Below, in pieces: positions 44,601 through 54,944 of a DNA stretch of 64,000 nucleotides. Numbering within the stretch: position 1 is the stretch's first letter; every line of letters starts with the position of its first letter. The DNA lies in assembly GCA_023935145.1 (NCBI GenBank), contig CM043699.1, forward strand, positions 132,068,536 through 132,132,535. The letters run 5' to 3'. The notes under the pieces are model-generated. The model was not told where the DNA came from. It ran no database searches and worked only from the letters and a program-made list of their open reading frames with translations. A program made the translations under genes and the position numbers. This stretch comes from Bretschneidera sinensis. Its lineage: Eukaryota; Streptophyta; Magnoliopsida; Brassicales; Akaniaceae.

Positions 44601-46696
44601 AAAGGGAGAGGATGGAAAGGGTAGTCAAGCAGATGTTCCACCATGGCCCACAGTTTTCAATTCTCTCAACTTGGGAAGAAAATGAAGTGGAAAGTGGAAA
44701 GTGAAAAGGAGAGGATGTAACTATATTCTGTTGTCTTTTCTTATTTCTATCCTCGCTATGAAGCACATTGATAGGAAAGAAAAATCATTTTCTTTCTTCT
44801 CAGTTTCCTATATTTCTAAAATTTTCCAAAACTTGATTTTTCCATCCTCCCTATCAAGCAAAGCCTAGTCTTTTCATCCATAGTCTCTCAAATAGAAGGC
44901 AGAATAAAATAAAATGACTCTGATATTCAACTAATTTCTGTGGTCCAACCTTCTAAACTCTCCTTGCCTTTTCAAGTCCTTTTGCACCATTTCTTTAATA
45001 GACTTCGATTAGTCATTGTATTTGTTACATACATTTTTTTTTCTGAGTTACTTCTGGTTTCTACATTATCTTCTAGAACTTGGATTTTTCTCTGATGCTT
45101 CTTACTTCACATGTAGGTTCGCCGTCTTATTCTGCCAAATCTTGAGCTATATCTTCTACTTCTTGAACCAGAATTGCTTCTTGAGAAGCAAAAGAATGAG
45201 ATGAAGAGGCATGAAGCTTGGCGCGTATATGGGGCCTTGCTGGTTAGTCCTTATGCTTATCTATATTCCTACAGAATTTTTAGGATGTGTATGTAACGGG
45301 TCTAATTAGACCGTGCACTTTTCAGCGTGCAGCTGGACAATGCATCTATGATCGACTTAAGATCTTCCCAGCTTTACCATCCCCTCCAGCTCATGCTATC
45401 TGGAAGAGAAATGAAAAAGTTGTTACTACAATGCCAAGTAAGTTGCACTTTGCTTGTTTGCTCAAATTTAAGCCATTGATACTTCAGTTTATGGGTTTTG
45501 GCGCAGCTAATAATCTGGGGATGTGCTGGGAATTTACTCAAATCACGCAGAAGCGTATTAATATGAGATTCAATGAAACCACCACACATCATTAATTTAA
45601 TGAAAAAAATATTAAGAGTGGACACAAGATTTACTTGGTTCGGCACAATCCTGCCGACGTTCACGAAGAGAATAAATCCGTTCTATACTATGAGAAAAAT
45701 ACAAGAAAAATATCGATTGTGTTTTTAGCCCCAAAACCCAATCCCATGAACTGTTGTACATTCTCTCTCAACCCAAAGAACACTCTCACTTGTGTTTATC
45801 CCTCAGACTCTCAATACTAACCCATTGAGAATATGAGCCAACACACCGCTAGCACATAGCCCCTTAAAGGAACCTATCCCCGGCTTTATCCTTCACCGGT
45901 TGTTTACTTGCTTGTCATTGTGTTGCTTTGTATGGATTCCCTCGTATTCCCAATGTACACATATATATAGTCACAAAAAACTTGCTCCCAAAGAGACTTA
46001 GTCTCCAAGTCAAAAAAGACTTCCTAAAGATAATTGGTATCAGAGTCAAAAAAGATTTTCTACTCGAGTATCTTGTCTATCAAACTTCTAGGGTCTCACA
46101 TCAAGAATATGAGTCATATCCCAACATGATGTTTATTCCCCTTGGCCCTTGTAGAGAGAAATATCATAAGAGTATTTTTTGCCTGTAGTGTGGCATTATA
46201 ACCTTGAAAGATTGCTAAATCTTCTAAGCAGACACTTCATCAAACATTTTATGCTCAGAGGTCATCTTACTCTAGATTGGGCTCTAATCTATTTTTTTTC
46301 CTCTTATAAAAAGATCAAAATAAACGCAAGGCAAGCATGGAACCCTCGGAACAGGAACCACCCCAGAAGAAAATAGCAGCTGATGGCCCAATTGGTGTAG
46401 TATTGACTAATCCCTCACCATCTCACATGCAAGGGCAAGAAATAGCTCCAGCTCCGTTGAGTGACTCTGACATGGGCCAATCATCATCTTCTGGACAGAT
46501 GCCTGATGATAGCAGATCAGGTAGCAGAGACGGAAGAGACAAGGAAGATAGTGAGTTTCTGAAGATGTCAGCTATCCTCACTCAGATTTGGAAAGATGAC
46601 TTGAACTCTGGGCGTCTTTTGGCGTCATTGTTGGAGCTGTTTGGCGAAAGAATACTTTCTTTCATTCCAGCTCCTGAGATGTCTTTGTTTTTGTAA
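38660..46696 (+). CDS. TAF6: Transcription initiation factor TFIID subunit 6 (TAF6)
   Basis: Twelve coding exons join to 1,638 bp (545 residues): 38660-38785, 39395-39481, 40895-40996, 41112-41220, 41677-41777, 41888-42025, 42111-42206, 43083-43207, 43895-44027, 45117-45242, 45326-45437, 46314-46696. Every intron is GT..AG and all phases agree. TAF6 pairs with TAF9 through its histone fold in TFIID (and possibly SAGA-like complexes) at RNA polymerase II promoters. Exons 1-2 encode the histone fold ([20 protein letters not shown] to ALNLRNVE). Exons 3-11 encode the linker and HEAT-repeat C-terminal domain ([64 protein letters not shown]). Exon 12 encodes a low-complexity stretch, then the conserved end [21 protein letters not shown]. 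Upstream GTG at 38645 is not the start. Introns carry a LINE tail, a MITE-like element and a solo LTR without damaging the exons. Confidence 0.95.
40060..40336 (+). mobile_element. 5'-truncated L1 LINE tail in TAF6 intron 2
   Basis: The frame 40074-40271 reads [20 protein letters not shown] and ends ..SLSYRKSL, the C-terminus of a plant L1 ORF2. It is followed by TCGCACCCTCTTGGTGCGTT and an A run at 40325-40334. The same 3' coding end and HCACCC/TTGG-type 3' UTR occur in the long LINE at 24.1-24.3 kb, so the two belong to related families. Only the last ~280 bp were retained. Target duplication not resolved. Confidence 0.72.
44526..44872. mobile_element. MITE-like element in TAF6 intron 9
   Basis: Starts CACTATGTTTGGTAGGAGAG and ends, read on the other strand, CTAGGCTTTGCTTGATAGGG. 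The interior is purine-rich then pyrimidine-rich, matching itself partly as an inverted repeat. No coding capacity. The superfamily and target duplication are uncertain. Confidence 0.4.
45524..46126. mobile_element. Solo LTR, 603 bp, in TAF6 intron 11
   Basis: Begins TGCTGGGAATTT and ends CATATCCCAACA, so the ends are TG..CA and inverted (TGCTGGGA against TGTTGGGA). The flanking 5-mers are GGATG (45519-45523) and TGATG (46127-46131), four of five matching. The interior GGTTCGGCACAATCCTGCCG resembles sequence common in plant copia LTRs. The intron splices around it; exon 11 and exon 12 borders are intact. Confidence 0.75.
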
Positions 46697-47297
46697 CGTA
46701 TTGTAAGACCCTTAATGCTTTTGGGTGTATGATTATAATCAAATACAGAATGATTGTATATTTTAGGAAACAAACATCGATTGGATTTCAATGGAATTAT
46801 GATATTCACAGTTCCTGTGTAGCTTCTGTTGATAATCTGGAATTTGATCCTGGATTTCTTGGCATCTTTTGCTAATGATCTTATCTTATCATCAAAGTAG
46901 TCCTCAAAACCACAGCTAATTTTCCACCAAGAATTTTGAAAATGCAAAATTAATTAGGAATTCAATTTGCATATTTTTTGTTGTTGTGGTACATTGGCCA
47001 GGGGATTGAATTCTGATGTCTTAAATGGAGGATTGAAATATGACCTTTCAGCTAAGAAGTTGCAGTCAATCTGCACATTTTGGCATCACTAGAAAGCTGT
47101 TGTATTCTTCTAATACCATTAATTCATAACTTATATTATATACCATTAAACTTACTGGGTGGTTAAAGCTAGTACAGATTAATCATCCGCAGTACCAGTA
47201 CAACAATTCATCAAATAGGGAAGAAAAAAAAAAGTGGCTACGAAACACAGACAAAAAGAAAATTAATTAAAAATGCACAAGGTTCTCAACAAATAAT
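46697..47297. other. Spacer between convergent TAF6 and EF-hand genes
   Basis: Contains the 3' UTRs of both genes. No additional gene recognised. Confidence 0.6.
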
Positions 47298-47717
47298 TCA
47301 AGCACCGACTTTAGTGGACTCCCTCTCCACAGCTTTCTTCAGGAAGCTGTCCTCTTCCAGGACCATTTGAACAGGCAAAAACCCCATCCCATTGGCCATG
47401 GCAAGCATCATGAGCTTGGTCTCTGCCTTGAACTCTTCCAGGTCCACTGCCCCATTAGAGTCATGATCAAACTGGCAAAACAGGGAGTCATAAACATGAG
47501 CAAGCTCCTCAGGCTCTGCTTTCACGTCGATGCGAAAGTGGGTCTCAAACACCCTCAAGCTCTGCAATTCTTTCAGCATCTCTGTATAAGACAAAAGCCC
47601 GTCGTGGTCGGTGTCAAGGTGAGCAAAACGATCCCGTATTGAGACGTTGAATGCTTCTTCATCTTCAACAAAGTCAACAATGGTGGCACTGTCCAACACT
47701 TCCACACTCATTTTCAC
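47298..47717 (-). CDS. EF-hand calcium-binding protein
   Basis: 139 residues, a single exon, with the start at MKMSVEV (47715-47717; a second Met lies two codons on). Two EF-hand loops are visible: DTDHDGLLSYTE (about residues 35-46) and DHDSNGAVDLEE (about 84-95). Both have acidic residues at positions 1, 3 and 12 or their usual substitutes, so calcium binding is likely. It is probably a soluble small calcium sensor of the calmodulin-like type, conserved in plants but without a settled role. It lacks a signal peptide and membrane segments. It is convergent with TAF6, about 600 bp apart, and has its own TATA box upstream. Confidence 0.92.
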   Translation of the reverse strand: MKMSVEVLDSATIVDFVEDEEAFNVSIRDRFAHLDTDHDGLLSYTEMLKELQSLRVFETHFRIDVKAEPEELAHVYDSLFCQFDHDSNGAVDLEEFKAETKLMMLAMANGMGFLPVQMVLEEDSFLKKAVERESTKVGA

Positions 47718-47821
47718 TTATAGAATTAATTTAGATCAAAGGAGATCCTTTTAATTGAAAAACAGAAGTAGTATTAGGAGATTTTGATTTGATGTTGTTG
47801 AACAAGAAGATGGTGTTGTGC

Positions 47822-47838
47822 TTTATATATATATATAG
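47822..47838 (-). promoter_or_regulatory. TATA box of the EF-hand gene
   Basis: On the minus strand the sequence CTATATATATATATAAAG lies about 105-120 bp upstream of the ATG at 47717, a suitable TATA position for a short 5' UTR. Confidence 0.6.
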
Positions 47839-47989
47839 TTTTCTTTTTCAAAATTACTAGTACAATAATCCATACAGTGCATATGCTGCTTTCAAACACG
47901 CCCTTCATTTTTTAGCCTGTTGTTTTTATATGCCACTGTTTTCAAACCGACCCTTTTTAGGTTGTTCACGGATTTATCATTTTAAAATT

Positions 47990-49206
47990 CATGTATTTGT
48001 ATTTTTAATTAATTAAAAAAAATTAAATACAATTTGAAGTTAGATATTTTATAATAACATTTTATATTGATGAAATTAATCCAACCTCCAAATTAACTTG
48101 TAATTTAAAATATATTTGAGATGAAAATGATATTTTATATTTATAAGTTTTTTAGATTTGAATGATTCCTTAAAATTGCAAATTGATAAATTTAGAATCT
48201 CATCAATTCTTGTCTACTTAACTTTATATATAAATATATGCATTTCAAATTGATGTTTCCAAATAAAACAATTTCTTGTCTGTTGCATCCTAGTTAACGT
48301 ATAAGCTACCAAATATACTTGGGGTATAAAACGAAACTGTTCAAACAGTTAAATTTTTTATTTAGTTTGGTTCAATTTTTTATTATATTCATGTTTGAAT
48401 TGTTATTAAAATTTATTTAAAACAAGTTGGTTTAAATGAGTTCAAACTAAATTATTATTTATGTTAATTTAAAACAAATTAAATTAAATATGTTCAAGAC
48501 AAATTTAGAAAATAAACAACTATGATGGATCAAGTGTAAGTAAACAGTAAAACAAATTAAATTAAATATGCAGGCTAAGTATTCTCCCATGTGAGGGGCC
48601 AATAGACTTGGATTTGTGTCAGTGTGGCCTCTTTCGTTTTTGCAAATCCAATGGGCTTACCATATCTAGAAAGTCAAAATCAATAGACTTAAAAAGTCAA
48701 CAGGAGAGTAGCTAGCGAATCTCTTCTCTTTGACTCCACTGTCAAAAACAATGAGATCTAATCCCCCAAGATTATTTTTCTCCACTTACCTTTCAAAAAG
48801 ACCAAATGTCTTTGCCACAAAGAAATTAATACTACTAGCTTGTCACCCCGAGCGACGCACATATGTTCATTTATATTAAATTTTATTTTGTAACGTATTT
48901 TCATCAAAATTTAATTAAAAGTTAAGATAAGTATACATGCATCCAATAATAACAGTACGCGTAAACCCTAATTTCATAAATATATTTTTTTAGTATAAGA
49001 AAATTGTATAGTAATATTTGAAAGAGAAAAGTCGAGAGTTAATGACATCCCAATATAGAAATTTTGGGAAGGAGAAATCATGCATAGAAAATATGGGACT
49101 TAAAACGGCTGCTTTACTTTTCTTTTTGTTTAAATAAGAAACATTCTTAAATATTTTCAAATTTCAAGTAAAATTTTCTAAATATAGATTAATTGATAAA
49201 CATTTA
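47990..49206. repeat. Long direct repeat A
   Basis: About 1.2 kb of AT-rich sequence starting near TTCATGTATTTGTATTTTTA and ending ..GATTAATTGATAAACATTTA. It recurs in the same orientation at 51068-52584. Between the two lies a CACTA TNPA-like fragment. The edges are not TG..CA, so they are not simple LTRs. A distinctive CACCCCGAGCGACGCACATA motif is shared (48843 region). Confidence 0.8.
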
Positions 49207-49239
49207 GGTATCGACGTTGATCTAAATATACCTGTTTTC

Positions 49240-49289
49240 CTTTATGATGTTGATGGTATAATGGAAGAAGTAAATCCATCTGATATTCA

Positions 49290-49321
<32 letters not shown>

Positions 49322-51062
49322 TCTAGTGGAGAGGGAGAAGAAAACGAAGATTACAACTCCAGTACTAACATGGATATCGATTAAAGAATGATATGATCAC
49401 TTTTATTTATGAATGTTGAGAATTATATGAGTTGTATGATTAAATTGTTTTATACTTTATATAAATTGTTTATTATGATTCTTCTTGCTAGTTTTAAACA
49501 ACTCATATTTCTTATGCTTTTGGGAACAGCATGCTGAGAGGTAAAGGTCGGTGTGGAGCATCCATGGGGAGGGATCTTCCCAAAATCATTCCTCTCGTTG
49601 CCACCGAGGAGGCAAATTGGTCCTCAACTGGTAACAAAACGTTAATTTCACAATTATTTTTAATTATATTATTTGTCATTCTGTTAATTTACTTGTTAAA
49701 TTGTGTATTATATAATATGTCAACATACATTCTCATATACAGGGGTGGAGGGGTGTTCTATGGCTCCTCCAGCGAGACCTCGTGGGAGAGGCCCCAATAA
49801 AGAGAAGCCTCTTTCTATACAGAAGATAGTGCTCACAGTTATAAGTGACATGTGTTGTATATTTGATTACAACAAATTATCTCAGTCAATGTAATTAATA
49901 TAGTAGTTATAACATAGATTGATTAATAAAATTATTGATATAATGTAGTAAATTCCAAGGATGCAAAAAATGTCTCCTCCAATATTATTGTCCAAATTAA
50001 GAAGCATATGCACGGTGCATGGAACAAATATTCTGATTACAGTAAGATGCCCGAGAATCTATTTGGGACCAATTTTTGGTATTTCCTTTTCCCTCATCAT
50101 TTTGTTTTCTGTTCACACGATCTGTTATATATTAATCATATGCATGTGCTATATATTAATAAATTTTTGCATTTATCCTTTGCTTGGTTCGCAATAACGT
50201 TATACATTTGCGACTCTAGAGGAGTTACCATATGCTAGAGTTGTCCACAACAAAATTTATGGGATCCACCATACTGACTAGATGAATGAATTACGAGATC
50301 AATGTAAAAAAGATAAGGGCGTAGAAAAATCAGCATGGATTGGATGGACGGGTGAAAAAGATGGGAAGTTAGGTCATGGCATCCAAATAGAATATTGGGA
50401 CAGTTTGGTGAAGTTGTGGGAATCAGATGGTTGGAATAAAAACTCTAAGTCGGCATCTCAGAACAGGCGGTCAGGAGACGATTGGCGTGTAGACCATGTT
50501 GGGGGGTAGATTACTATGGATACTCATGCGGAGTCATTGGTATATGATTTCTTTATTTCTCTGCAATTATATATATATATGTATATATAAAGAGAGATAT
50601 TTATATGTATTGTGTTCAATTAATTTTTGTTGAAAAATTCCAAAGTACAGTCCAAGGAATTGCGTAGACCAGCTAATCCTGTTGAGATATTTAATAAGAC
50701 CCACAAGAGCCCGATGACGAATAAATATGTTGATTAGAGGTCACGTACGACCGTTGTATGTATATAATATATTTTTTTATTCATTCGATAAATAACTCTT
50801 ATTAATATTGTGGGGGAATAAAAAATGTTATTGATTGAATGTATTAATTTGTATGGTAGGAAACATAAGGGCGACTCATCCAGGAGAGCACTAGTTAGAA
50901 ATTTGAGGCATCATCTCAAGTTGAGATTGTGTAGCGTGAATGGGTTGAAGCCTCTAGAGGGATAAAGAAGGGACAGTTTTATGGGTTTGGTGGAATGCTT
51001 AGTTGTCGCATGTTTAGTTGTGATTCTCCGAGAAGCAGTTCCACAAATAGATCCAACGCATC
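49240..51062 (+). pseudogene. CACTA-type TNPA-like (Ptta/En/Spm) transposase fragment
   Basis: Broken frames in order: an acidic stretch with a (GAT)n run and ESSGEGEENEDYNSSTNMDI (about 49285-49384); PPARPRGRGPNK (about 49770); KKHMHGAWNKYSDYSKMPEN (about 50000); and MNELRDQCKKDK.., QIEYWDSLVKLWESDGW, KNSKSASQNRRS (50282-50509). The last resembles plant transposase family 24 (Ptta/En/Spm), which recognises CACTA subterminal repeats. Intron-like gaps and stops break it. No CACTA terminus adjoins it. It lies upstream of, and separate from, the TNPD-type gene. Confidence 0.65.
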
Positions 51063-51067
51063 ATGTT

Positions 51068-52584
51068 AAATTCGTGTATTTGTATTTTTAATTAATTAAA
51101 AAAATTTAAATAAAATTTGAAGTTAGATATTTTATAATAACATTTTATATTGATGAAATTAATCCATCCTCCAAATTAACTGGTAATTTAAAATATATTT
51201 TAGATGGAAATGATGTTTTATATTTATAAGTTTTTTAGGTTTGAATGATTTATTAAAATTGAAAATTGATAAATTTAGAATCTCACAAATTCTTTTCTAC
51301 TTAATTTTATATATAAATACATGCATTTCAAATAAAGCAATTTCTCATCAGTTGCATCTTAGTTAATGTGTAACCTAAAAAGTTTATACATAGGGGTGTG
51401 CAACGGAAATGTTCATATTGCTAAATGAATTAATATTGATAAATTAATCCAATCTTCAAATTTTATGAATTTGAAATATATTATAAAAAAATTATATTCA
51501 AATTTAAAAGTCTTTGAGGTTTGAATGATTTTTTTTTGTGTGTAAAATTGCAGAATTGATAGATTTAGAATTTCATCAATGCTTTTCAACCTAACTTTAT
51601 ATAAGTATATGCATTTCAAATTGATGTTTCCAAATAAAACAATTTTTTGTCAGTTGCATCCTAGTTAACTTATAAGTTACTACATATGCTTGGGTTATAA
51701 AACGGAATTATTCAAACCGTTAAATTTTTTATTTAGTTTGGTTCAATTTTTATTATGGTCATGTTTGGATTGTTATTTAAGTTAACTTAAAGTGAATTGG
51801 TTTAAATGGGTTCAAGCTAAATTATTATTTATATTAACTTAAAATAGTTATCTTAAACATGCTCAAGACAAATTTAGAAAATAAACAACTATGATGGATC
51901 TAGTGTAAGTAAAAAGTATATAATACTTACATTGGGTGCAGGCTAAGTATTTCTCCCATGTGAGGAGCCAATAGACTTGCCTTTGTGTCATTGTGTGGCC
52001 TCTTTCGTTTTTGCAAATCCAATGGGCTTACCATTTCTAGAAAGTCAAAATCAATAGACTTAAAAAGTCAAAAGGAGAGTAGCTAGCGAATCTCTTCTCT
52101 TTGACTCCACTGTCAAAAACAATGAGATCTAATTCCCCTAGATTATTTTTCTCCACTTACCTTTCAAGAAGACCAAATGTCTTTGCCACAAGGAAATTAA
52201 TACTACTAGCTTGACACCCCGAGCGATGCACATATGTTCATTTATATTAAATTTTATTTTGTAACGTATTTTCATCAAAATTTAATTAAAAGTTAAGATA
52301 AGTATACACGCATCCAATAATAACAATACGCGTAAACCCTAAACGCTAATTTCATAAATATAAATTTGTAGTATAAGAAAATTATATAATAATATTTGAA
52401 AGAGAAAAGTCTAGAGTTAATAACATCCCAATATAGAAATTGTCGGAAAGAGAAATCATACATAGAAAATATGGAACTTAAAACGGCTGCTTTATTATTC
52501 TTTTTGTTTAAATAAGAAACATTCTTAAATATTTTCAAATTTCAAGTAAAATTTTCTAAATATAGATTAATTGATAAACATTTA
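51068..52584. repeat. Long direct repeat A' (with internal duplication)
   Basis: Same sequence and orientation as 47990-49206 but about 300 bp longer. The segment near 51411-51640 is itself a diverged second copy of the 51110-51330 part. It includes the same CACCCCGAGCGA motif (52216 region) and ends at the same ..GATAAACATTTA. Confidence 0.8.
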
Positions 52585-52667
52585 CATAGCATGATTTGAT
52601 ATTCTACCGACTGTGACACAAGCTAAAGAACAAATTTATCATTTACTATGCGAATTTCTCCCAAGTT

Positions 52668-53300
52668 CACTCAAGAAAAAACGATATCTGCGATGGATTA
52701 TCTCCGACTGACTAATTTTCATATTATGACCGAAGGATTATATCACTCTGTGTTATATGGAAACATATCACCGACGGAATCCGTCAGTGATAACAATATT
52801 CATTCGGTAATAGGTTTTTAAAAATTAATCTTTTTTATTGTTGATTAAATTTTCATATGAAAAATAGTATCACCGATAATTAATGCTTGGTAAATAGTTT
52901 TTAAATTGATTTTTTATTTAATTTTATTAAAACCAAAAAATAGTATCACCAACGCAATATTTCGTCAGTGATAATAACTGCAAAATAGTATCACCAATAA
53001 TAAATGCTTTGTAAATATGTTTTAAATTATTTTTTTTATTTTATTAAAAAAAAATAATATCACCAACAAAATATTACTCTGAAAATTTCTCCCATGTTCA
53101 CTACAAGAAAAAACGACATCTGTGATGGACTAATATCCGTACTATCACCGACAGATTATATCCCTCGGTGTTATATGGAAACGTATCACCGACGGAATAT
53201 TTAGTCGGTGGTAATAATATTCATTCAGTAATAGGTTTTTAAAAATTCATCTTTTTGTTTTTGATTAAATTTTCAAATGAAAAATAGTAGCACCGAATTT
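52668..53300 (+). repeat. CACTA transposon 5' terminus, tandemly duplicated
   Basis: CACTACAAGAAAAAACGACA at 53099 is a typical CACTA terminal inverted repeat. About 430 bp upstream, at about 52669, lies a near copy, CACTCAAGAAAAAACGATAT. Both are preceded by TTTCTCCCA[A/T]GTT and followed by the same subterminal series: TATCACCGACGGAAT, then ATTCATTC[G/A]GTAATAGGTT. Further ATAGTATCACC-type subterminal motifs lie between, near 52865-53070. Confidence 0.8.
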
Positions 53301-53763
53301 AAGTCTTGTACTTGGAGGACTATGGGGAAATGTTGCCGAAATCGAGTTGTAACAAAACAAGCAAGGAACTACTAATTGCAACATTGCTCATGTATTCCTG
53401 AATGGGTTAGGACCCCCTACCTATTAGTGAATTGGATAAGATGATTAGAAAGCATGCATCAACATGCACGATGCAACAAATTTTTTATTTATTTACTAAT
53501 TCGTTATCATTTTTCCTCTTGCAGGATTTACGCATGTCCTATTCTGTTGATTGATTTATGTATGTAAATCTAAACCTTTTATGATAATTAACTTTATGTT
53601 AAATCCATAATGGTTTCATTCTACTTTAACATCATTAGAATTATATATGTCTTTAATGAATTGGAAGATAAAAAAGGTGATAAGAAAATGTACGTTTGGG
53701 ATTCGATCTGTGTGTTCTTTATATGTATGAAAAATTAAAAAAATAAAAATTAAATGTGCATAA

Positions 53764-54944
53764 TTGAAAGAATATATGTATTTAGAACATTTTATTAACA
53801 AGGGATTCAATATTATTTTCGTATCTGGAACGATTTCAGTTGACCATAGTTGGATGGACCGTCGGGTTGTAAATCATGTAGTATCAACGAAATTTAGGAA
53901 TGGTGTTGAGTGTTTCCTTCACTTTGCATATGGGAATCCATCATATATGTACAATGGAAGTATTCGTTGTCCTTGTTTTCTATACCAGAATGCTAAGTTT
54001 TTAAAGCGAGATATGGTTACCTTTCACCCATATAAGAAAGGTTTTACACCTAACTACAATAGGTGGATTTTTTATGGTGAGAGTTATTTGAGAAGTGAAC
54101 CTTCGATGCAGTCAGATCACCATGTGGAGGATGGTTTCGGAGAAACAAATCAGATAGGGGAGATGGTAATGGATGTTGCGGGCACAGAGTTTAATTGGAT
54201 GCTAAAGAGGATCTAAATCCTCAGGCTGCTAAGTTTTATAATATGTTAAGAGATACTGATGAGCCTTTGTGGGATGGTTGTAAGAAGCACACTAAGTTAT
54301 CGGCGATCTCACAGTTATTGAATTGTAAGTCAGATTTTGACATGTCTGAGAATTGTTTCTATCGATTATTGACAATAATTAATAGTATGTTTCCAAAGGA
54401 CGAGAAGTTGCCTGAAAACTTTTACAAGTCCAAGAAAACGGTGAATATGTTAGGACTTGGATATGAGACAATACATGCATGTCCAAATGATTACATGATG
54501 TATTACAAGGAAGACAAATACAAGAAAGTGTGTGATGTGTGTGGCCATTCTCGATTTAAATCTAGACAAACGGTAACAAGAAGCAAAAAGACATACCACA
54601 CAAAGTGTTACGTTACCTTCCATTGACAGCGAGACTTCAAAGGATTTATTTGTTAAAAAAGAACCGTTGGATATATGAGATGGAGTAAAGAGAGAAAACG
54701 TAGTAAACTAGACATGGTCATCCACCCGGCAGATGGACTTACGTGGAAACAATTTAATGATACTCACTCTGAGTTTTCCTATAAACCACGAAATGTTAGA
54801 CTGGGACTCTCAACTGACGGGTTCACTCCATTTAGTCATTTGACCTCCCCTTACTTGTGTTGGCCGATATTTGTCACTCCTTATAATTTACCTCCTGGTG
54901 TGTGCATGAAAGAGCATAATTTGTTCTTATCATTAGTAACTAGT
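53764..54944 (+). pseudogene. CACTA TNPD transposase, N-terminal part
   Basis: The N-terminal transposase-associated domain is visible: SVDHSWMDRRVVNHVVSTKF, GVECFLHFAYGN and IRCPCFLYQ at 53835-53990. After an overlap near 54200 the TNP2 domain begins: LLNCKSDFDMSENCFYRLLT, FYKSKKTVNMLGLGYETIHA, CDVCGHSRF, then (54675-54944) RLGLSTDGFTPFSHLTSPYL and NLPPGVCMKEHNLFLSLV. The frame changes at about 54200 and 54630, where small indels or introns occur. The coding region stops abruptly at 54944 and resumes at 56863. Confidence 0.83.

Noticed and set aside
47990..52584. A and A' repeats as LTRs of one retrotransposon
   Set aside because: No TG..CA ends, primer-binding site, polypurine tract or target duplication; the enclosed coding pieces are DNA-transposon type.
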